Positions 53,280 through 62,907 are shown, numbered from the stretch's first letter. The stretch is 64,000 bases of DNA from Niveispirillum cyanobacteriorum (GCF_002868735.1 NZ_CP025611.1:2859001-2923000), one strand, 5' to 3'. The notes: generated by a model from the letters alone, not told the origin. Numbers and translations are program-made.

Positions 53280-55886
53280 TCAATCAATCCTAAGGACAGG
53301 TGCGGCGGGCTGGCCCAAAGCACGCCAAGTGCCAATGAAACCCAAGGTCAGGGTGATGGCCGTACAAATCAAGGCGGTGCTGATTACCGCCCATGGCATG
53401 AACACAAACGGAAAGTCCATCACTTCGCTGACCACGATCCAGGCGACGATGGTACCCAGGATGCCGGCAATACCCGCCGTGATCAGGCCCAGAAGCCCGT
53501 ATTCCAGCAGGAAGGCGCGCAGCACGGTCGCCCGTGTGGCGCCAAGCACCTTCAGCACGACCGCGTCATAGACGCGGCGGCGGTGCCCGGCAGCGACCGC
53601 ACCGGCCAGAACCAAGGTGCCGGCCAGCAGGGTGACCGCCGCCGTCAGGCGCACGGCCAGCCCGACATTGATCAGGATTTCGGACACGGTCTCCAACGCG
53701 TCCTTCACGCGGACGGCACTGATATTGCTGAACTTCACGGCCACGTTTCGCTGTACCGCCGGTTCGGCCTCTACCGGCGCGCGCACCGTGGCCAGATAGG
53801 TCTGGGGCGCCGATTCCAGGACGCCGGGGGAGAAGACCAGCGTGAAGTTGATGGTGATCGTGTCCCAGTCCAGTTCACGCACCGCCGCCACCTCGCCCTC
53901 GATATCGCGGCCCAGGACATTGATGGTCATCTTGGCACCGGGCCCGATGCCGAAGCTTTCGGCGATTTCCTTGGACACGGCCAGCTTGGGCGGGCCCTGG
54001 TAATCGGCGGGCCACCATTCGCCCGCCAGCACCTTGTCGTTCGCCGGGGCCTGCGCCTGCCAGGTGATGCCGCGATCTCCATTCAGGACCCAGGAATATT
54101 CCTTGGTCTTCAGGGCCTTTTCCGCCTCCACCCCATTGATGGCCACGATGCGGGCGCGCAGGTTGGGGGTCAGGGCCAGATCCTCTGTCCCTGGTACGGC
54201 CAGCACGGTCTGGCGGAACTCCTCCACCTGATCGGGCTGGATATCGACAAAGAAAAAGGCCGGCGCATTGGTGGGCAGGCGGTCGGAAACCTCCTTCTGG
54301 AAATTCGCCTCGATCAAGGCGATGGCGACCAGCACCGTCAGGCCCAGACCCAGCGACAGGACGACGGCACTGGTCGGGCTGCCGGGGCGGTGGATATTGG
54401 CGAAGGCCAGACGCAGGACCGGCATACGGGGGCGGCCCACGGCCTTTGCCGCCTTGGTCACGCCGATCCCGGCCAGCCAGAACAGGCCCAGCACGGCGAC
54501 GGCACCAATGACAAAGGAAATGGCAAACCCCTTTTCCTGCGCCGTTGCCACGGCCAGGGTGCCAAGACCCAGGCCCGATGCGGCAATGCCCAGCAGGTAG
54601 GACAGGCGCGGACGGCCCTTGGCCTTCTGCACCAGTTCCCGGAACAGGGCGATGGCCGGCACCTCCCGCGCGTGACCCAGGGGCCAGAGCGAGAAGGCCA
54701 GTGCCGTCAGGAACCCAAAGCCGGCGGCCACGGCCAGCGCCTCAGGGTAGACGCCGATGCGGGCCGTGATGGGCAGCACCTCCGCCAGCGCCTGACCGGC
54801 GGCCAGCGGGCCGGCCGTGCCGACAACCAGACCAATGGCAATGCCGACCGAGGCCAGGGCCAGGATCTGGATCAGATAGGTCTTGAAGATCAGCGACCCG
54901 GACGCGCCCACGCATTTCAGCATGGCGATGGTGTTGGACTTGGCATCCATATAGGCGCGCACGGCATTGCCCACGCCCACCCCGCCGACCAGCAGGGCCG
55001 TGAGACCAACGAGGGTCAGGAACAGGGTCATACGGTCAATGAACCGCGACAATTGCGGGGCCGCGTTCAGATAGTCACGCAAGCGCCAGGGTGCCCCCTC
55101 CATCTCCGTCTTGGCCTGTTCGCGAAATTCCTTGGGCGTGATCCCGTCCCGCAGCTTCACCTGATAGGACCAAGTGATCAGGCTGCCCGGCTGGATCAGC
55201 TCGGTTTTGGCAAGTGCTGCTTCCGACAGCATCAGGCGGGGGCCGAGCGAGAAGCTGCCTGACCCGGCCTTGTCCGGCTCGCGCGCGATCAGGCCCCGCA
55301 CCTCCACCACCTGCCCGCCGATGCTGACCGGCGATCCGACTTTCAGGTTCAGGCGGGTGGCCAGCGTATCCTCCACCACCGCACCGAAACGCCCGTCGCG
55401 TTCGGCCAGCAGAGATTGGATATCGACGGTCTGTGGCAGCCCGTCCGGCCCCTGGATGTCGAAACTGCCATAGAGCGGGTAATTGCCGCTGACCGATTTC
55501 AGCTCCACCAAGGCGGTGTTGCCGCCATCATTGGGGTCGCGGGCCATAGCGCGCATTTCGGCGGCGGTCATCACCTCGCCGCGCGCCGCCAGGAACGCCA
55601 TCTGTTCGGGCGTGGCCTGCTGATACAGGATGCGGGCAGAGACATCGCCGCCCAGGATGGCGCGGCCATCGCTGCGCATCGCATCCTCGATGCCGCTGGA
55701 GATCGACTGCACCGTCGCAATGGCGCCAACGCCAATGGCCAGGCAGGCAATGAAGATGCGAAAGCCCGACAGGCCGCCGCGCAGTTCACGCCGCGCGATG
55801 GTGAAGGCCAGCTTCCATTCCGACAGAAAGCCGGCGGATTGTGGTGCTGCCTGGGTGCTGTTGGTGGACAGGGTGGTGGCCGTCAT
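53280..55886 (-). CDS. YbbP-type ABC transporter permease
   Basis: The 868-residue permease has ten or so membrane segments in two FtsX blocks with large periplasmic loops: an N-terminal helix near 40-62, a cluster around 290-440, and a C-terminal group at about 740-850. This is the YbbP layout, and E. coli ybbP-ybbA-tesA has the same arrangement. The complex is thought to act on envelope lipids or lysophospholipid-related steps. The ATG at 55886 is one base after the ATPase stop. Confidence 0.9.
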   Translation of the reverse strand: MTATTLSTNSTQAAPQSAGFLSEWKLAFTIARRELRGGLSGFRIFIACLAIGVGAIATVQSISSGIEDAMRSDGRAILGGDVSARILYQQATPEQMAFLAARGEVMTAAEMRAMARDPNDGGNTALVELKSVSGNYPLYGSFDIQGPDGLPQTVDIQSLLAERDGRFGAVVEDTLATRLNLKVGSPVSIGGQVVEVRGLIAREPDKAGSGSFSLGPRLMLSEAALAKTELIQPGSLITWSYQVKLRDGITPKEFREQAKTEMEGAPWRLRDYLNAAPQLSRFIDRMTLFLTLVGLTALLVGGVGVGNAVRAYMDAKSNTIAMLKCVGASGSLIFKTYLIQILALASVGIAIGLVVGTAGPLAAGQALAEVLPITARIGVYPEALAVAAGFGFLTALAFSLWPLGHAREVPAIALFRELVQKAKGRPRLSYLLGIAASGLGLGTLAVATAQEKGFAISFVIGAVAVLGLFWLAGIGVTKAAKAVGRPRMPVLRLAFANIHRPGSPTSAVVLSLGLGLTVLVAIALIEANFQKEVSDRLPTNAPAFFFVDIQPDQVEEFRQTVLAVPGTEDLALTPNLRARIVAINGVEAEKALKTKEYSWVLNGDRGITWQAQAPANDKVLAGEWWPADYQGPPKLAVSKEIAESFGIGPGAKMTINVLGRDIEGEVAAVRELDWDTITINFTLVFSPGVLESAPQTYLATVRAPVEAEPAVQRNVAVKFSNISAVRVKDALETVSEILINVGLAVRLTAAVTLLAGTLVLAGAVAAGHRRRVYDAVVLKVLGATRATVLRAFLLEYGLLGLITAGIAGILGTIVAWIVVSEVMDFPFVFMPWAVISTALICTAITLTLGFIGTWRALGQPAAPVLRID

Positions 55887-55887
55887 T

Positions 55888-56619
55888 TCAGCGCCCCGCC
55901 GCCGCCAGGGGTCGGGATTCGCCGGCGCTGTCATCGACGATCAGACCATCGACCAGACGGATCACCCGGTCGCATTGCCGCGCCAGACCCGGATCATGGG
56001 TGATCATGACGATGGTGGTGCCCACCCGGTCAGCCATGGTGAACATCAGCTCAATGATGCGCTTACCGGTATCACCATCCAGATTGCCCGTGGGTTCATC
56101 GGCCAGCAGCAGCGACGGTTCGGGGGCGAAGGCGCGGGCCAGTGCCACGCGCTGCTGTTCACCGCCCGACAATTGTCCCGGATAATGGGTCAGGCGATGG
56201 CCCAGGCCGACGGCTTCCAGCCCCTTGCGGGCCCGGTCAAAGGCGTCGGGGGCACCGGCGAATTCCAGCGGAATGGCGACATTTTCCAGTGCCGTCATGG
56301 TGGGGATCAGGTGGAAGGACTGGAACACGATCCCCACCTCGTCCCGTCGGAACCGGGCCAGTTCATCCTCATTCATGCGGGTCAGTTCATGGCCCTTCAC
56401 CTTAACCGACCCGGATGTCGGGGGCTGCAAACCGCCCAGGATCATCATCATGGAGGACTTGCCGGAACCGCTGGGCCCTACCACGCCGACCTTTTCTCCA
56501 CGGCCGACATGCAGATTGATGCCTTTCAGGATGTTGACGCTGCCCGCCTCACTCTCCAGCTTAAGGTGGATATCGCGCAACAGGACGACGGGGTCGGCCG
56601 GAACAATGGGCATCGCCAT
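55888..56619 (-). CDS. YbbA-type ABC transporter ATP-binding protein
   Basis: The 243-residue ATPase has Walker A VVGPSGSGKSSMM, signature QLSGGEQQR and Walker B LLLADEPTGNLD. It pairs with the large permease that follows. I chose the ATG at 56619 (GAAGG six bases upstream on the coding strand); the first base pairs of this gene overlap the first base pairs of tesA on the opposite strand. The frame extends upstream into tesA's strand but is not coding there. Confidence 0.9.
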   Translation of the reverse strand: MAMPIVPADPVVLLRDIHLKLESEAGSVNILKGINLHVGRGEKVGVVGPSGSGKSSMMMILGGLQPPTSGSVKVKGHELTRMNEDELARFRRDEVGIVFQSFHLIPTMTALENVAIPLEFAGAPDAFDRARKGLEAVGLGHRLTHYPGQLSGGEQQRVALARAFAPEPSLLLADEPTGNLDGDTGKRIIELMFTMADRVGTTIVMITHDPGLARQCDRVIRLVDGLIVDDSAGESRPLAAAGR

Positions 56620-57322
56620 GACAAACCTTCGCAGCAAGGGTGAACCGAACCGATATGGCCCCGTAGCAGCGGCTTTCAACCGACTCGGGGCACTGATCCT
56701 GCTGCTTTCATGCCTATTGGCACCGTCGGACGCGATGGCGCAGGTCACACCGGCGCCTTTAAAGATCATCGTGCTGGGGGATAGCCTGTCCGCCGGCTAC
56801 AAATTGCCCCGCGAGGCAGCCTTCACCAGCCAGTTGGAAACGGCGCTGAAGGCCAAGGGCTATGCCGTCTCCGTCCCCAATACGGGTGTATCGGGGGAGA
56901 CGACATCTGGCGGCCTGTCGCGGCTGGACTGGATCCTGGCGGACAAGCCGGGCCTGATGATCGTGGAACTGGGGGCCAATGACGGGTTGCGTGGCATCGA
57001 CCCGGCCCGTACCCGCGAAAACCTGGACAAGATCTTGACCAAGCTGGCGGAAAAGAACGTGCCCGTCATCCTGGCCGGCATGATGGCGCCCCGTAACCTG
57101 GGCAGTGAATATGGCAAAGTGTTCGATGCCATCTATCCAGACTTGGCCAAGAAGCATGGGGTGGCGCTCTACCCGTTCTTCCTGGAAGGGGTGGCGATGG
57201 ACCCGAAGCTGAACCAGGAGGACGGGATGCACCCGACCACGGAAGGGGTGGCCGTCATCGTCAAGAATATCCTGCCCACGGTCACCGCCACGCTGGACAA
57301 GATCAAGGCCGGGGCGAAGTGA
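56618..57322 (+). CDS. tesA: Periplasmic GDSL lipase/thioesterase (TesA-like)
   Basis: The 234-residue protein has a long signal peptide (hydrophobic about 28-43, ending DAMAQ) and the SGNH/GDSL motifs IVLGDSLSAGY (catalytic Ser), SGETTSGG (Gly), GANDGLRG (Asn) and DGMHPTTEG (Asp and His). It is the TesA/arylesterase family, a periplasmic thioesterase, protease and lysophospholipase I. The start could also be at 56606; both sit inside the ybbA start. It is divergent from ybbA as in E. coli. Confidence 0.92.
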   Translation: MTNLRSKGEPNRYGPVAAAFNRLGALILLLSCLLAPSDAMAQVTPAPLKIIVLGDSLSAGYKLPREAAFTSQLETALKAKGYAVSVPNTGVSGETTSGGLSRLDWILADKPGLMIVELGANDGLRGIDPARTRENLDKILTKLAEKNVPVILAGMMAPRNLGSEYGKVFDAIYPDLAKKHGVALYPFFLEGVAMDPKLNQEDGMHPTTEGVAVIVKNILPTVTATLDKIKAGAK

Positions 57323-58458
57323 TGGAAGATATGCCCGACGACGCACCGTTGTTTGCCAGTGCGCTTGGCACCGGGGCCGATTGGTCCAGTGCCGCCAAGG
57401 ATTGTCTGGATCAGCTGACCCTGGTGCCCGGTGCCAATTTCGGCGTGCTGTATGTCACCGACCATCTGGCCGACCAGATTGGCAGCATCGCCACCCTGCT
57501 GCGCGGGGTGACGGGGGTGCGCGACTGGGTCGGCACGGTCGGCATCGGCGTGCTGGGCCAGGGGGGCGAACATTATGACCGCCCGGCCCTGTCCGTCCTG
57601 ATCGGGCGGCTGCCCGACGGGGCGGCGCAGCTGTTGGGGCCGATGACCGACGGGGCGGGGGCCGTGGATATGATTCAGCCCTGGCTGCGTAACCATGCGC
57701 CCCTGCTGCTGCTGATGCATGGCGATCCACGCCATGCGCGGCTGCCCTCATTGCTGCTGGATGTGGCGGGGCGGACAGGCGGGTTCATCGTGGGCGGCCT
57801 CACGGCCTCGCGCGGGGAACAGGCGGTGCTGTGCGGGCATGAAACGGGGCCGGGCCTGTCAGGCGTGATGTTCGATGCCGATATCGCCGTCGCCACCGGC
57901 CTGACCCAGGGCTGCACACCCATCGGGCCGGTCCGTACCATCACCAGGGCGGATGCACATGTGGTGATGGAGATTGACGGCGCCCCGGCCCTGGAGGCGC
58001 TGAAGGCCGATATCGGGCCGGAACTGTCATCCGATCTGCGCCGGATATCGGGGCTGATCATGGCGGGCCTGCCCATTCCAGGCGATGACCGGGGCGACCG
58101 CTTGATGCGCGATCTGACGGCCATCGATCTGGAACGCGGCTGGATCGCCATCGGGGAGAATGTGCGCGATGGGCAGCCGATCCAGTTCTGCCGCCGCGAT
58201 GCCGCCGCCGCCGAGGCCGATATGGTCCGGATGCTGGAAGGGCTGAAGCGACGGCTGCCGGGAGGGCAGGTGCCGCGGGCCGGCATCTACATCACCTGCG
58301 TGGCGCGCGGGGGCCGCCTGTTCGGGCGGGAAGGGGTGGAGCGTGACCTGATCCACCGTCATCTGGGCGACTTCCCGCTGACCGGATTCTATGCCGGCGG
58401 CGAAATCTCCAACGCGCAGCTTTATGGCTATACGGGCGTTCTGGTGCTGTTTGTGTAA
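57322..58458 (+). CDS. FIST-domain protein
   Basis: The 378-residue protein has a FIST N domain (about 15-215) followed by a FIST C domain (about 220-375, ending PLTGFYAGGEISNAQLYGYT). FIST proteins are predicted small-ligand (possibly amino-acid) sensors usually fused to signalling output domains. Here the pair stands alone with no kinase or GGDEF domain. It starts within the tesA stop (TGATG). Ligand unknown. Confidence 0.85.
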   Translation: MEDMPDDAPLFASALGTGADWSSAAKDCLDQLTLVPGANFGVLYVTDHLADQIGSIATLLRGVTGVRDWVGTVGIGVLGQGGEHYDRPALSVLIGRLPDGAAQLLGPMTDGAGAVDMIQPWLRNHAPLLLLMHGDPRHARLPSLLLDVAGRTGGFIVGGLTASRGEQAVLCGHETGPGLSGVMFDADIAVATGLTQGCTPIGPVRTITRADAHVVMEIDGAPALEALKADIGPELSSDLRRISGLIMAGLPIPGDDRGDRLMRDLTAIDLERGWIAIGENVRDGQPIQFCRRDAAAAEADMVRMLEGLKRRLPGGQVPRAGIYITCVARGGRLFGREGVERDLIHRHLGDFPLTGFYAGGEISNAQLYGYTGVLVLFV

Positions 58459-58475
58459 GGGGGTAACCCCTTACA
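58454..58475. terminator. Palindromic terminator containing both convergent stop codons
   Basis: TGTAAGGGG (58454-58462), loop GTAA, CCCCTTACA (58467-58475) form a perfect 9-bp stem. The left arm holds the FIST stop TAA (58456-58458) and the right arm holds the GNAT stop (TTA on the plus strand at 58471-58473). No T-run follows, so termination strength is uncertain. Confidence 0.6.
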
Positions 58476-58929
58476 GCTTGATCATATACCGCACATACCC
58501 ATCGGCCCCACCGGTCACCTTGTCATAAAGGTGGCGGGCGCGGGCATTGTCTTCCTCGGTATTCCAATAGACCCGGCCCCAGCCGGCCTCACGCCCCATC
58601 GCCGTCAACCGGGTGATCAGGGCGCGGCCCACACCCTTGCCGCGCGCGGCCTCTGCCGTGAACAGGTCCTCCAGGTAACAGACCAGCTTGGCCGACCAGG
58701 TGTGCGGGTGCAGGACGTAGTGGCACAGGCCCAGCAACCGCCCACTCTCATCATCAACGGCCACCAGACCGTTCACGGCACTGGACGGGTCCAGGATGCG
58801 GGCCCAAAGCGCATTGGTGACTTCGGCGGGCACATCGGCGCGGTAGAAGGTGCAGTAGGCATCCCACAGACCCCGCCATTGTGCCCGGTCATCCGCCTGG
58901 ATCGCCCGCACCGTCACGCCACCGCCCAT
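58471..58929 (-). CDS. GNAT-family acetyltransferase (paralogue 2)
   Basis: The 152-residue GNAT has the acetyl-CoA site in DLFTAEAARGKGVGRALI and GWGRVYWNTEEDNARARHLYD. It is the close paralogue of the gene at 22685-23149; the two share WARILDPSS / WARLLDPAS, CHYVLH / CHLVLH and the final YDxVxGG. The ATG at 58929 is chosen because GAGGGATGG precedes it; the frame continues upstream without GNAT character. Confidence 0.82.
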   Translation of the reverse strand: MGGGVTVRAIQADDRAQWRGLWDAYCTFYRADVPAEVTNALWARILDPSSAVNGLVAVDDESGRLLGLCHYVLHPHTWSAKLVCYLEDLFTAEAARGKGVGRALITRLTAMGREAGWGRVYWNTEEDNARARHLYDKVTGGADGYVRYMIKL

Positions 58930-59166
58930 GTTCCATCCCTCGTCCTGAACCGACACCGGATATCGCATCGGGCAGGGGGGCCTGTCCACCCCGCCCCATG
59001 ACGAATCGGGTGCCAATTCGGGGGCGGAACCAGGGTTCAGCCGCAATTTTCCCCGTGATCACAAGACCCTGGCCATAAGGTTACGGTGCCCAACCCTTGT
59101 CAGACAGGTATTCTCTGTGGCACAGCTTGAACTCAGCCGGTGATCGGACGGCGGATCGGGATCAAT

Positions 59167-59835
59167 ATGCGGACGCTTTTTCACCATCCCCTCTCCCCCT
59201 TTTCACGCAAGGTGCGGGTGGCGCTGGCCGAAAAACGCCTGGATTTCGCACTGGAGCTGGAAAAGCCCTGGGAGCGGCGTGAGGAATTCATGCTGCTGAA
59301 CCCCGCCGGCGAAGTGCCGGTTCTGGTGGAGGAAGATGGCAGCGTCATCGCCGACCAGACCGCCATCTGCGAATATCTGGAGGACGCCTACCCCGCCACC
59401 GGCCTGTTGGGCCGTGAGGTGGCGCTGCGGGCCGAGGTCCGGCGGCTGGTCGGCTGGTTCGATGTGAAGTTCCGGGCCGAGGTGACGGACCTGCTGGTTG
59501 GGGAAAAGCTTTTCAAGCGCTTCTCCGGCCAGGGCACGCCGCATACACAGTCGATCCGCGCCGGCCTTGCCAATATCCATTACCATCTCGACTATATCGG
59601 CTGGCTGTGCGAGCGGCGCACCTGGCTGGCCGGTGATCAGTTCAGCTGGGCCGATATCGCGGCGGCGGCACAGCTGTCCTCCATCGACTACCTGGGCGAC
59701 GTGCCCTGGGATGATCATCCCGAGGCGCGGAATTTCTATGCCCGCGTGAAAAGCCGGCCCAGCTTCCGCCCGCTGCTGACCGACCATCAGCCGGGCCTGC
59801 CACCGCCCAAACATTACGCTGATCTGGATTTCTGA
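59167..59835 (+). CDS. Glutathione S-transferase family protein
   Basis: The 222-residue protein has a thioredoxin-like N-terminal domain (1-80, LFHHPLSPFSRKVRVALAE with Ser near position 9-12 as the likely glutathione-site residue; the second motif is GEVPVLVEEDGSVIADQTAI) and an all-helical C-terminal domain. The substrate is unknown. The ATG at 59167 is chosen because it starts the conserved fold; an earlier ATG at 59140 lies nine codons upstream. Single gene. Confidence 0.85.
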   Translation: MRTLFHHPLSPFSRKVRVALAEKRLDFALELEKPWERREEFMLLNPAGEVPVLVEEDGSVIADQTAICEYLEDAYPATGLLGREVALRAEVRRLVGWFDVKFRAEVTDLLVGEKLFKRFSGQGTPHTQSIRAGLANIHYHLDYIGWLCERRTWLAGDQFSWADIAAAAQLSSIDYLGDVPWDDHPEARNFYARVKSRPSFRPLLTDHQPGLPPPKHYADLDF

Positions 59836-59931
59836 TCCTTTCCTCAATCCCGACGCATTTTGGCCGCAACCCATGGGGTAGGATGCGGGCAGGGCGTTAT
59901 CGCCCCTGAATGTGCTTTGTGGAGAAATGAA

Positions 59932-60630
59932 ATGCGCCGGTCGCTGGTTCCTCTTGCCCTTGCCAGCCTGCTGTTCACCGCCATTCCGGTTGTGTCGGCC
60001 CAGACCCTGCCCGTGCAGCCCGTGATCGACACCGTTTCCTTCAACGTCTCGGTGGAAGATTGGGTGAAGACGGAAACGGCCCTGGTCACCCTGGTCGTCG
60101 ATATCGCGGGCAACGGCAATGGCGGCACCGTCCGGTCGGATGTGCTGAAGGCGGTGGCCGGTATCGCGGACAAGGCGGAATGGCGCATCGTCGCCATGAA
60201 CCCGCAGAGCGACAGTGCCGGTCTGGAACGTTGGCAGGCGCAGTTGCAGGCCCGCCTGCCGGAAGGCCAGCTGTCGGCGCTGGGCGACCGGGCCAAGAAG
60301 GCCAGCAAGCCCGGCCTGCAGGTGCGGGTGGGCGGTGTTGCCTTCGATCCCACCCTGGCGGAGACGGAGGAAACCCGGTCGGCCCTGCGTGACAAGATCT
60401 ACGCCAAGGTCAATGCCGAGCTGAAGCGTCTGAACGCCGCTTTTCCGGGCCGCAATTACCGGGCCGGTGATATCAGCTTCACTGAACAGCGAATGGCCAT
60501 GCCGGCCAGTGCTTATCGGGAGAAGATGGTGATGGCGGCCGCACCCCAGATGGCCGATGCTCTGCCCGGCGTGCAGGACCAGATGGTGCTGGAGGCACGG
60601 GTGACCCTGTCGGCGTTTGCGACGCCCTGA
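59932..60630 (+). CDS. Exported protein of unknown function, possibly SIMPL-like
   Basis: The 232-residue protein has a signal peptide (1-23, ending VVSAQ) and a mixed alpha/beta body with segments such as VEDWVKTETALVTLVVDIAG and AGLERWQAQLQARLPEGQ. The alternating strands and Tyr/Asn composition are weakly like SIMPL/DUF541 proteins, but I cannot confirm it. TTTGTGGAGAAATGA upstream gives a ribosome site for the ATG at 59932. No functional neighbours. Confidence 0.55.
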   Translation: MRRSLVPLALASLLFTAIPVVSAQTLPVQPVIDTVSFNVSVEDWVKTETALVTLVVDIAGNGNGGTVRSDVLKAVAGIADKAEWRIVAMNPQSDSAGLERWQAQLQARLPEGQLSALGDRAKKASKPGLQVRVGGVAFDPTLAETEETRSALRDKIYAKVNAELKRLNAAFPGRNYRAGDISFTEQRMAMPASAYREKMVMAAAPQMADALPGVQDQMVLEARVTLSAFATP

Positions 60631-60741
60631 AAATTGCCTACTCTTGCCAGTCTTTCCCGTAATCACGTAGTTTGATGATATACGCGCTCTGGTTGGCTTC
60701 CGGGGCGCGAATTGTCATTTATGATGATGTGGAGATTGCAG

Positions 60742-61617
60742 GTGTCGGAAAACAAGTTGGCCATTGTCATCGCCTGCGACGACAATTTTTTCTTCCATTG
60801 CCGTAATCTCCTGGCCTCCATCGCCAAGAGCGCGCCCACCATGGCGGCGCAAGACCGATTCTGCGTGTCTCCGGGCCTGTCCCCTGAACATCAGGACGAA
60901 CTGGCCCGGTACGGCGTGCGTTATGTTCCGCTGGGGTTGGATGTGTTTCCCACGGTGCTTGCCGATATTGTCCGCCGCCACCATTACACATTCGGACAGT
61001 TCATCCGGCCGCTGTTCCCAAAAATCATCCCCGGCTATGCCAACTATCTCTATATGGACTGTGACACCTGGGTTCAGAATGACACCCTGGTGGCAGCTGT
61101 TGCGCAGGCGCAAATGTTCGGGCCGGATATGGTTGTCGCTTCTCCGATGGTCTCACATTACTATCCCGCTGCGTTGAACGACATGACGCTCACCAGGAAT
61201 GTTCAGGAAAACTGGCTCTATGGCACCTACGAGGTGCGGTTTGCACGCGCAATGGCAGGGCGGTCCTTTTTCAGTTCCGGCGTCTTTGCCATTTCAGCTA
61301 CTTCCCCATTTTGGGACAACTGGTTCCAGGATATCCTGGAAATTGCACCAAGGGTGGATATCTGCAATCCCGGATTCATGCATTTTGCAGAGCAGACGGC
61401 GTTCAATGGTGTGATTTGCCGTACCGGGATGGTCACAGTACTGGACCCGCTATATAATTTTCACTGCAATATGGGGGGCATTGTCCGGGACCTTACGACA
61501 GGATTAGTCCTGTCAGTATCGGCCAAGCCGGTGCGTGAGGTCTGCGTCGTCCATCTGGCGGCATGGGGCTCCATGAAGGAAGAGTATGTTACCGCACGGC
61601 TGCTGTTTGAACCGTAA
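60742..61617 (+). CDS. Glycosyltransferase, GT8-like
   Basis: The 291-residue protein begins NKLAIVIACDDNFFFHCRNL and has a DxD-type motif YLYMDCDTW (Asp near 111-113), with SSGVFAISA and the C-terminal VCVVHLAAWGSMKEEY, which fits GT8-type nucleotide-sugar transferases (galactosyl- or glucosyltransferase-like). I set the start at GTG 60742 because GGAGA lies six bases upstream; three ATGs at 60721-60727 are in frame but lack a ribosome site. Base composition is a little lower in GC than around it. Its stop is three bases from convergent DUF445. Confidence 0.7.
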   Translation: MSENKLAIVIACDDNFFFHCRNLLASIAKSAPTMAAQDRFCVSPGLSPEHQDELARYGVRYVPLGLDVFPTVLADIVRRHHYTFGQFIRPLFPKIIPGYANYLYMDCDTWVQNDTLVAAVAQAQMFGPDMVVASPMVSHYYPAALNDMTLTRNVQENWLYGTYEVRFARAMAGRSFFSSGVFAISATSPFWDNWFQDILEIAPRVDICNPGFMHFAEQTAFNGVICRTGMVTVLDPLYNFHCNMGGIVRDLTTGLVLSVSAKPVREVCVVHLAAWGSMKEEYVTARLLFEP

Positions 61618-61620
61618 CCG

Positions 61621-62907
61621 TCACCCACCCAGCCATTGGTTCAGGCCATAGAGCAAACCGCCGATCGCGGCGCCCAGCAGGGTGCCGTTGATGCGGATAT
61701 ATTGCAGGTCGCGGCCCACCCGCAGTTCCAGGCGCTGCGTGAACTCCTTCACATCTTGCCCCTTCAGCGTCCGGGCCACGAAATCGCGAATCGCTTCGCG
61801 CCAGCGGGGCAGGGCGGACGTGAAGGCCTGCTCCACCGCCTGATTCAGGCGGTCGCGCACCGGTGCCTCCCGCATGGCATCGGCCAATGAAGCCGCCACA
61901 CCATGCAGGGCCGAACGGATATGGCCGTCGGGCCGGTCCAGATCGGCAAGCGCCGCGTCGCGCAGACCCGACAGCAGGTCATGCAGCAACGGGCCTGCGA
62001 CCTCCGGCCCCGTGAACTGACGCAGCGCCTCCAGTAGACGCTGGGCCAGCTCGCTCCCGGCCTCCACCTCATCCGGTAAGGCCTTCAGCCAGTCGCGCAA
62101 CTCCTGCCCCGCCGGGGCGTGGGGGGAGCGCAGATCCCAGAGATGGCCCAGGATCGCCTCATTGATCGTGTCGGCCAGGGATTTGTCGACCGAAGACGGC
62201 ATCCACCAGCGGGATTTGCCGGCCACCGCCGCCTCTACCCAGCCACGCTGCCCATGCATCAGATGGATCAGCCGGTCCGCGATTTCCCGCAGCAGCGGTT
62301 CCAGTGACGGGCTGTTCACGAAATGGCGCAGGGCACCCGCCAGTGCCGGTCGCAGATCGGCCTGTGACAGACCGGCGGCCAGCGCGCGGCCCAGGGCCTG
62401 GGCCAACGGGGCATCGCCCTGCCGTGATAGAAGTCCTGGCAGCATGCCGGCCACCAGATCGACCAGCCGCCCCCGATCCTCCTCATCCGCCAGCAAATTG
62501 GCCAGCTTGGCCGCCGGGTCCATGCGCCGCACCTGTTCCACCAGCATGGCGGGTTCCAGGAACTCCCGGTCGATATAGGCGGCGATGCCATCGGCGATTC
62601 GGTCGCGGTTGCGGGGCACCAGGGCCGTGTGCGGGATCGGCAGGCCCAGCGGATGGCGGAACAGGGCCGTCACCGCGAACCAGTCAGCCAGCCCGCCGAC
62701 CATCCCCGCCTCGGCCACGGCCCGCAGGGCGGGCGCGATGCCGGGCGGCATGAAGGCGGCGTGGCTGATGGCCCAGCCACCGGCGGCCAGGGCCAGACAG
62801 GACCCCGCCATCCAGCGGTGGCGCGACAGATCGCGGCGCAGGGCCGCATCATCGCTTTCGGCGGCAACGGGGGCGGTGATGTCGTTCAGGGGGGCGGGGT
62901 CGTGCAT
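61621..62907 (-). CDS. DUF445 membrane protein
   Basis: The 428-residue protein has an N-terminal hydrophobic stretch (about 33-53), the DUF445 block AVAEAGMVGGLADWFAVTALFRHPLGLP (about 63-90) and a C-terminal hydrophobic helix (about 408-425, GTLLGAAIGGLLYGLN). This is the layout of the YjiN-like DUF445 family, whose function is unknown. It converges on the glycosyltransferase gene. Confidence 0.85.
   Translation of the reverse strand: MHDPAPLNDITAPVAAESDDAALRRDLSRHRWMAGSCLALAAGGWAISHAAFMPPGIAPALRAVAEAGMVGGLADWFAVTALFRHPLGLPIPHTALVPRNRDRIADGIAAYIDREFLEPAMLVEQVRRMDPAAKLANLLADEEDRGRLVDLVAGMLPGLLSRQGDAPLAQALGRALAAGLSQADLRPALAGALRHFVNSPSLEPLLREIADRLIHLMHGQRGWVEAAVAGKSRWWMPSSVDKSLADTINEAILGHLWDLRSPHAPAGQELRDWLKALPDEVEAGSELAQRLLEALRQFTGPEVAGPLLHDLLSGLRDAALADLDRPDGHIRSALHGVAASLADAMREAPVRDRLNQAVEQAFTSALPRWREAIRDFVARTLKGQDVKEFTQRLELRVGRDLQYIRINGTLLGAAIGGLLYGLNQWLGG

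Noticed and set aside
53274-55262. A long open frame opposite the YbbP permease gene
   Set aside because: Gln/Gly/Arg/His-rich reverse-strand shadow of a well-supported permease gene; no motif or start signal.
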